This document shows positions 59,919 through 64,000 of a stretch of 64,000 nucleotides of DNA, in pieces. The notes below the pieces were generated by a model. It saw nothing but the letters and a program-made list of their open reading frames with translations. It ran no database searches and was not told the DNA's origin. The DNA lies in assembly GCA_004172935.1 (NCBI GenBank), contig SDZD01000030.1:1-64000 (forward strand), given 5' to 3'. Each line of letters begins with the position of its first letter. Position 1 is the first letter of the stretch. The position numbers were made by a program, and so were the translations under genes. This stretch comes from a bacterium. GTDB taxonomy: Bacteria > Armatimonadota > Abditibacteriia > Abditibacteriales > Abditibacteriaceae.

Positions 59919-61937
59919 TTATTTCGGCAGAATGAGTGGTACATCTTTGAGTCGAATTGTTTGTTTGCGGATGCTGTTTCCTTTCTCTTCGGTCGAAAAC
60001 CAAATTTTTATTGACTTGGCATCGGGTGCAGGTTCTCCAAGGCCCAACAAGTACATTGCTCCCGCACCGTTACCATCGACTCTGTCCATGATTCCCTTAT
60101 ATTGGCTGCTGATTTGTAGCGAACGCCCCAGATCGTCTTCCGCCTCGACGCAGAGTGGAGTGAAGGCCGCATCGCCTAGCAGTGGGTTGGCTTCGAAGAG
60201 TAGGGCAATGCCTGAAGAGGGCCAGTTTGAGCGCAGAGTGTTGGAGTATTTCTTCAACTCTTCGGGGCGCGCGAAGCGATGAACTTTGCGCAGTATCAGA
60301 GTTCCCTCGCCATCATCCTGAGCCTCAACTTCTCCCACTTTGAGTGGTATTTCGATGCTCCGCTCAAAGAACGTTGTCAGAACTGGGCGTCCTTCCAGCT
60401 GAAATTCGGTGTCGGCCTTCGGATTGTTTGGGTTGACTTGCAACAGCATTCCCTGAACGTTCTCAGCGGCAGTTTTGGGCGTCGCGTCGGCGTGCCACAG
60501 GGCGTTGAAATTCGGCTCCAACATGTGGATGTTTTTCCCATCCTGTTGTCCCGGCTGTGTTTGCGTCCCCTTTTGGATCGTCCACTGTACGCCCCTTTTC
60601 GCATCACTGGGGGTAGCTTTCATGAAAAGCAAGGCTCCCGCATTATCTTGTCCCCAGCGCAACCCCTGGCTTTCCAGTTGGGCTGTCACTGGTCCTTCGG
60701 TTGCCTGAGCCAAAACCGTTTCCGATGTGTCGAGTGGGGCGGGCGGTGCTTGCTGCAAGAGGTCGCTCAGAGGGAAACGCACGCGCCGCCGTGTGATTGA
60801 ATCCCGCTTCGCCATTGAGCGCGATAGTTCGTTGAAGCGAAATACGATGTTCTTGACTTCTGTTGCTGTTGCGGGCTGCGACAGCAACAATTCGTGTTCG
60901 GCGCGCATCGCGTTACGATTGAATAGTCCGCCCACTCCCGAAGTCACTCCTGCCTGATACGAGAATCCAGTGATTTCCAAGTCGAGAGGCTTTTCTGGGC
61001 GTTCGTGCGATACCACCAACTGCCAATCACCACCTCTAAATTTTTTAATTTTCAGCGCCTTGTAGCGAGTTCCAAAACTGCTAATCGCCTCTTTCTGTAA
61101 CGCGACTTCGCCTTCTTTGGGCAATGGTAAGGTGTCGAACACCATTTCGGCTCCCTGCCAATCGGCCAACTTCTCATTGAAATTGGTGTCGATGTCCATG
61201 TCGGCGAACTCCCATGTCGGGTCGATCTGGGCACTCCAAAACACCACACGCGCCGCCCCATCTTTGGCGCGTAATTCGGCAACGTTCAAACCACTTGGCT
61301 TAACATATTCGCTGTGCGGCCCCAACAGGCGCCGAATGATGAGTCGCCTTTTGACCTCGTTTTGTGCTGCCAACCCCCGTATCTGAAAGATTGAGTAGAA
61401 GACCGGGGTTTTATCCAACGTCCCAATGCTAGAGGGTAAAAAACGAGTCGTGTAGTCGAATCCTGCCTTCTCGACCCTTACATCCAAGGCCCCGGCTTTC
61501 CATCCCGGCGTGAGGCCGCCCTTGAACTCTAAAACATTGTTTGCCTGCGCAGGATTAACGGCTTGTTGGGGCGTTGTGGGGGGAGTATTTTGAATCGTCC
61601 CTTCCGCTTGTAAGCGCGTAACCTCGCGGGCTATCAGTGGTTGGCCTGTTCCTCCGTCGCGTCCAGTCGCTACTATGCTTTCTCCCACCTTTAAATCGGG
61701 CAGTGTGTCCTGTGTCGGGAGCAACACCACTTTGGTTTTTGGCGGCTCGATTTGACCCCTTTTGCCACTGCTGTTCACGAAAGCATTCGCCGTGATTGTG
61801 ATGCGCCCCGGCTCAATCATTACCACTCGCCCTTCGAGTCGTAATTCGCCCACCTGTATCGAATTTTGAGAGAACGCTGGAACTGCCACCGAAAAAACGG
61901 TGAGAGCTAACGATAGTGCATAAGGAAGGAGTCGCAT
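59919..61937 (-). CDS. Large secreted protein of unknown function, paralogue B
   Basis: A 672-residue protein. ATG 61937 gives a signal peptide (MRLLPYALSLALTVFSVAVP, cleavage near AFS-QN); the frame to 62009 overlaps the xylA start and is not chosen. The N-terminal OB-like domain (GELRLEGRVVMIEPGRITIT, ending ATGRDGGTGQPLIARE) and overall length match paralogue A, which lies 56 bases downstream. The two probably arose by tandem duplication and are co-transcribed. Confidence 0.82.
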   Translation of the reverse strand: MRLLPYALSLALTVFSVAVPAFSQNSIQVGELRLEGRVVMIEPGRITITANAFVNSSGKRGQIEPPKTKVVLLPTQDTLPDLKVGESIVATGRDGGTGQPLIAREVTRLQAEGTIQNTPPTTPQQAVNPAQANNVLEFKGGLTPGWKAGALDVRVEKAGFDYTTRFLPSSIGTLDKTPVFYSIFQIRGLAAQNEVKRRLIIRRLLGPHSEYVKPSGLNVAELRAKDGAARVVFWSAQIDPTWEFADMDIDTNFNEKLADWQGAEMVFDTLPLPKEGEVALQKEAISSFGTRYKALKIKKFRGGDWQLVVSHERPEKPLDLEITGFSYQAGVTSGVGGLFNRNAMRAEHELLLSQPATATEVKNIVFRFNELSRSMAKRDSITRRRVRFPLSDLLQQAPPAPLDTSETVLAQATEGPVTAQLESQGLRWGQDNAGALLFMKATPSDAKRGVQWTIQKGTQTQPGQQDGKNIHMLEPNFNALWHADATPKTAAENVQGMLLQVNPNNPKADTEFQLEGRPVLTTFFERSIEIPLKVGEVEAQDDGEGTLILRKVHRFARPEELKKYSNTLRSNWPSSGIALLFEANPLLGDAAFTPLCVEAEDDLGRSLQISSQYKGIMDRVDGNGAGAMYLLGLGEPAPDAKSIKIWFSTEEKGNSIRKQTIRLKDVPLILPK

Positions 61938-62001
61938 TATGTGAAAATCCAGTTTGACGCCTTTCCAGTAGAGGGTTAAATTCCCCCTGTTTCCAACCAC
62001 C

Positions 62002-63162
62002 ATGAGCAACTACCAACCGAAATCGGAAGATTTATTTACCTTTGGTCTGTGGACAGTAGGCAATGTCGGCCGCGACCCCTTCGGCGACGCCGTGCGCGAA
62101 GCCATCGACCCGAACGATAGCGTGCGCAAACTGGCCGAACTGGGCGCCCACGGCGTCAACTTCCATGACAACGATTTGGTTCCTTTCGGCTCGACTGCCG
62201 CCGAACAAGATGCCATCGTTTCCCAGTTCAAGAAGACACTCGACGAGACAGGCATGAAAGTGCCAATGGCGACGACCAATCTCTTCGCCCACCCCGTCTT
62301 CAAAGATGGTGCCTTCACCTCGTCCGATTCTAAAGTGCGCAATTACGCCATCCAAAAAACCATGAAAGCGATGGACTTGGGAGCCGAGTTCGGCGCCCAC
62401 ACCTATGTTTTCTGGGGTGGACGCGAAGGCGCCGAAGTCGATGGTGCTAAGAACCCGCTCGACACCCTGAAATGGATGCGCGAAGCTCTCAACTTCCTCA
62501 ACGCTTATCAGCAGGATCAGGGCTACAACTACAAGTTGGCGATTGAGCCTAAGCCCAACGAGCCGCGCGGCGACATCTATCTCGCCACCACTGGACACGC
62601 TCTGGCCTTCATCGAAACCCTTGACCATCCAGAGAACGTCGGTGTCAATCCCGAATTCGCCCATGACACCATCGCGGGCCTCAACTTCACCCACAACATC
62701 GCTCAGGCGCTGGATGCGAAGAAACTGTTCCACATCGACTTGAATGGACAGAAGCCAGGCCGTTTCGACCAGGATTTGCGTTTCGGCGCCGAAGACCTTA
62801 AGGGCAATTTCTACCTCGTCAAGCTTCTCGAAGACAACGCCTACACCGGCCCCAAGCACTTCGATGCTCACGCACTGCGCACCAGCGACCGCGAGGATGT
62901 CTGGGCCTTCGCTCGTGGTTGCATGAGAACCTACCTCATTCTCAAAGAGAAAGCCCAACAGTGGAACGCTGACGCCGAGATTCAAGGCTTATTCCGCGAA
63001 CTCAACGGCACAGGCGATTCTCTCGCCGCCGCTGGCTATTCCAAAGAAGTCGGCCAGCAACTCAAAGAGCAACCTCTTGATGCCGATGTCCTCGCCCAGC
63101 GCTCGCTGCCTTACGAGCGACTCGAACAACTCACCCTCGAAGTCATCATGGGCACACGATAA
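62002..63162 (+). CDS. xylA: Xylose isomerase
   Basis: A 386-residue class I (Streptomyces-type) xylose isomerase of usual length. It has [10 protein letters not shown] with catalytic His55, VFWGGREG, and [13 protein letters not shown] with metal ligands Glu182 and Lys184. It converts D-xylose to D-xylulose and D-glucose to D-fructose. No xylulokinase or xylose transporter is adjacent. The start is 64 bases from the divergent secreted-protein gene. Confidence 0.97.
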   Translation: MSNYQPKSEDLFTFGLWTVGNVGRDPFGDAVREAIDPNDSVRKLAELGAHGVNFHDNDLVPFGSTAAEQDAIVSQFKKTLDETGMKVPMATTNLFAHPVFKDGAFTSSDSKVRNYAIQKTMKAMDLGAEFGAHTYVFWGGREGAEVDGAKNPLDTLKWMREALNFLNAYQQDQGYNYKLAIEPKPNEPRGDIYLATTGHALAFIETLDHPENVGVNPEFAHDTIAGLNFTHNIAQALDAKKLFHIDLNGQKPGRFDQDLRFGAEDLKGNFYLVKLLEDNAYTGPKHFDAHALRTSDREDVWAFARGCMRTYLILKEKAQQWNADAEIQGLFRELNGTGDSLAAAGYSKEVGQQLKEQPLDADVLAQRSLPYERLEQLTLEVIMGTR

Positions 63163-63176
63163 CCCAACTCTACTCA

Positions 63177-63215
63177 AACCGGGCGCCTTCATGCGAAGGC
63201 GCCCGGTTGTTTTTA
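63177..63215. terminator. Strong terminator after xylA
   Basis: A 14-bp perfect stem (63177-63190 with 63195-63208) around ATGC, followed by GTTTTTAT. It sits between xylA and the convergent membrane-protein gene. Confidence 0.92.
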
Positions 63216-63222
63216 TAAACCA

Positions 63223-63783
63223 TCAGCGCTTCCAAGGCAAACTGTAAGAAGCGAACTCCCCATCGACCTTCAACAAATTGCGCCCCAGTAATTCCATCAA
63301 TGGTGCCCCCAGCGGAAACAGCCACGCACTTAGCGTTAGTAGGTGGGCATCCCGCACTCCACCATTCCATTGCATGATTTCATACAGCGGCCCCTCGTTT
63401 GTGGGCCATGAGATGAGTAGGGCATATCTACACACATAAGCACACCCAAAATAAACAGCGCAGAACAACACATCATGCCACCACAACTCGCCTTGATGTG
63501 GCAGAAATCGTAGTAAAAGGCTCCCCACCAAGAACGCCCCCACAAAAGCCACAAGTTTTCCCACGAACAAACCTAAAGAATCGGGCTGAGGCGATTTCCA
63601 TAAGTTCCAGTACCACATCCCCACGCTCATATAAAAAGGTACCCATATCACTAGTGCCCAAGCCCCCGCACTCCGAACCGCCGGAGCGAAATGGACGTTG
63701 GCCCACCGTAGCAACGCATAAATCGAGCAGCAGCCCAAAGTCCACCCCAACACCATAGAAGCAAGAAATGAAGGCGCAATCAT
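63223..63783 (-). CDS. Membrane protein of unknown function
   Basis: A 186-residue protein with about five membrane helices (about 3-25, 40-62, 72-95, 103-125, 145-165). It is rich in Trp. No known family pattern is recognised. It stands alone between xylA and the tRNA gene. Confidence 0.7.
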   Translation of the reverse strand: MIAPSFLASMVLGWTLGCCSIYALLRWANVHFAPAVRSAGAWALVIWVPFYMSVGMWYWNLWKSPQPDSLGLFVGKLVAFVGAFLVGSLLLRFLPHQGELWWHDVLFCAVYFGCAYVCRYALLISWPTNEGPLYEIMQWNGGVRDAHLLTLSAWLFPLGAPLMELLGRNLLKVDGEFASYSLPWKR

Positions 63784-63871
63784 CCCATCAACAAGAACCC
63801 CTTTTCATCTCAGAGTTGCGAATCAATAATCAGTAGTAAAAACAGAAATAACGCATTTGGGGAATAATTAG

Positions 63872-63900
63872 TTGACAACCCTCGGAGTTTTCGGTAATAT
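63872..63900 (+). promoter_or_regulatory. Sigma-70 promoter of the tRNA gene
   Basis: TTGACA (63872-63877) is followed by a 17-base spacer and TAATAT (63895-63900), close to the consensus. The tRNA starts 35 bases downstream. Confidence 0.88.
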
Positions 63901-63934
63901 TTGTCGGGCCTTCGGGAGAAGGCGTCCAGCGAAA

Positions 63935-64000
63935 GTGCCCGTAGCTCAGCTGGATAGAGCGGCTGACTACGGATCAGCAGGTCGGAGGTTCGAATCCTTC
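63935..64000 (+). tRNA. tRNA-Arg(ACG), cut by the window edge
   Basis: The acceptor strand GTGCCCG starts at 63935. It is followed by the D arm GCTC...GAGC, an anticodon arm with loop CTACGGA (anticodon ACG) and a T arm GGAGG-TTCGAAT-CCTTC. The 3' acceptor strand lies beyond position 64000. Confidence 0.95.

Noticed and set aside
62032-62985. 317-codon minus-strand frame across xylA
   Set aside because: The plus-strand protein is an unmistakable xylose isomerase; the antisense frame is a codon-bias shadow.
1-64000. CRISPR arrays, Rfam-type riboswitches, restriction or anti-phage gene clusters
   Set aside because: I looked for regular repeat-spacer patterns, known riboswitch cores and defence-type domains and found none that I can support.

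Overview
The window looks like the chromosome of a diderm, free-living heterotroph from a poorly sampled phylum. Diderm traits are an Omp85-type barrel, a Wza-like polysaccharide exporter and an exosortase with a PEP-CTERM protein. A Hanks-type kinase beside an FHA protein, a Streptomyces-like xylose isomerase and many TolB-like or otherwise unassigned secreted proteins point towards the Armatimonadota/Abditibacteriota neighbourhood. That placement is inferred from gene content only. No ribosomal RNA is present; the only RNA gene recognised is a tRNA-Arg(ACG) cut by the right edge.

Left part (1-13 kb): the 3' end of an IS5-type transposase gene; a non-coding stretch with ATTGATT palindromes; a membrane Ser/Thr kinase with an N-terminal zinc ribbon followed by a membrane FHA protein; a divergent pair of a GrpE-like protein and a Roadblock/LC7-like protein; then a mainly housekeeping plus-strand run. 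In that run sucC and sucD are separated by four genes (a TolB-like protein, a sugar isomerase-like protein, an S4 RNA-binding protein and a small unknown) and are followed by a WcaF-like acetyltransferase and a quinone oxidoreductase.

Middle-left (12-21.7 kb): minus-strand genes for a J-like membrane protein, a fused two-domain ABC permease without its partners, an STN-Omp85 barrel fusion preceded by five 11-bp tandem repeats, and a secreted GH43-like protein. PAP2, DUF218 and GT4 genes follow.

Centre (21.7-50 kb): a very large surface-polysaccharide locus. The minus-strand series reads exporter (six SLBB domains), Wzc-like co-polymerase/kinase, Wzy-like polymerase, two GT4 enzymes, Wzm/Wzt ABC exporter, acetyltransferase and eight more glycosyltransferases. 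It carries parts of both the Wzy-dependent and ABC-dependent routes, but no Wzx flippase and no initiating phosphoglycosyl transferase was found. A divergent plus-strand pair of glycosyltransferases follows, then a membrane GT-TPR fusion, an exosortase-EpsI fusion, a GT4 and a PEP-CTERM protein, so polysaccharide synthesis and protein sorting are next to each other.

Right part (50-64 kb): rlmN with an ArsR-type regulator, a thioredoxin with an unusual CPPC site, a second TolB-like protein, a SHOCT membrane protein, a Sak4-like recombination ATPase fused to a GRF-like zinc finger, two paralogous large secreted proteins of unknown function, xylA, a small membrane protein, and the tRNA with a near-consensus sigma-70 promoter. 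Many transcription units end in long, near-perfect hairpins.
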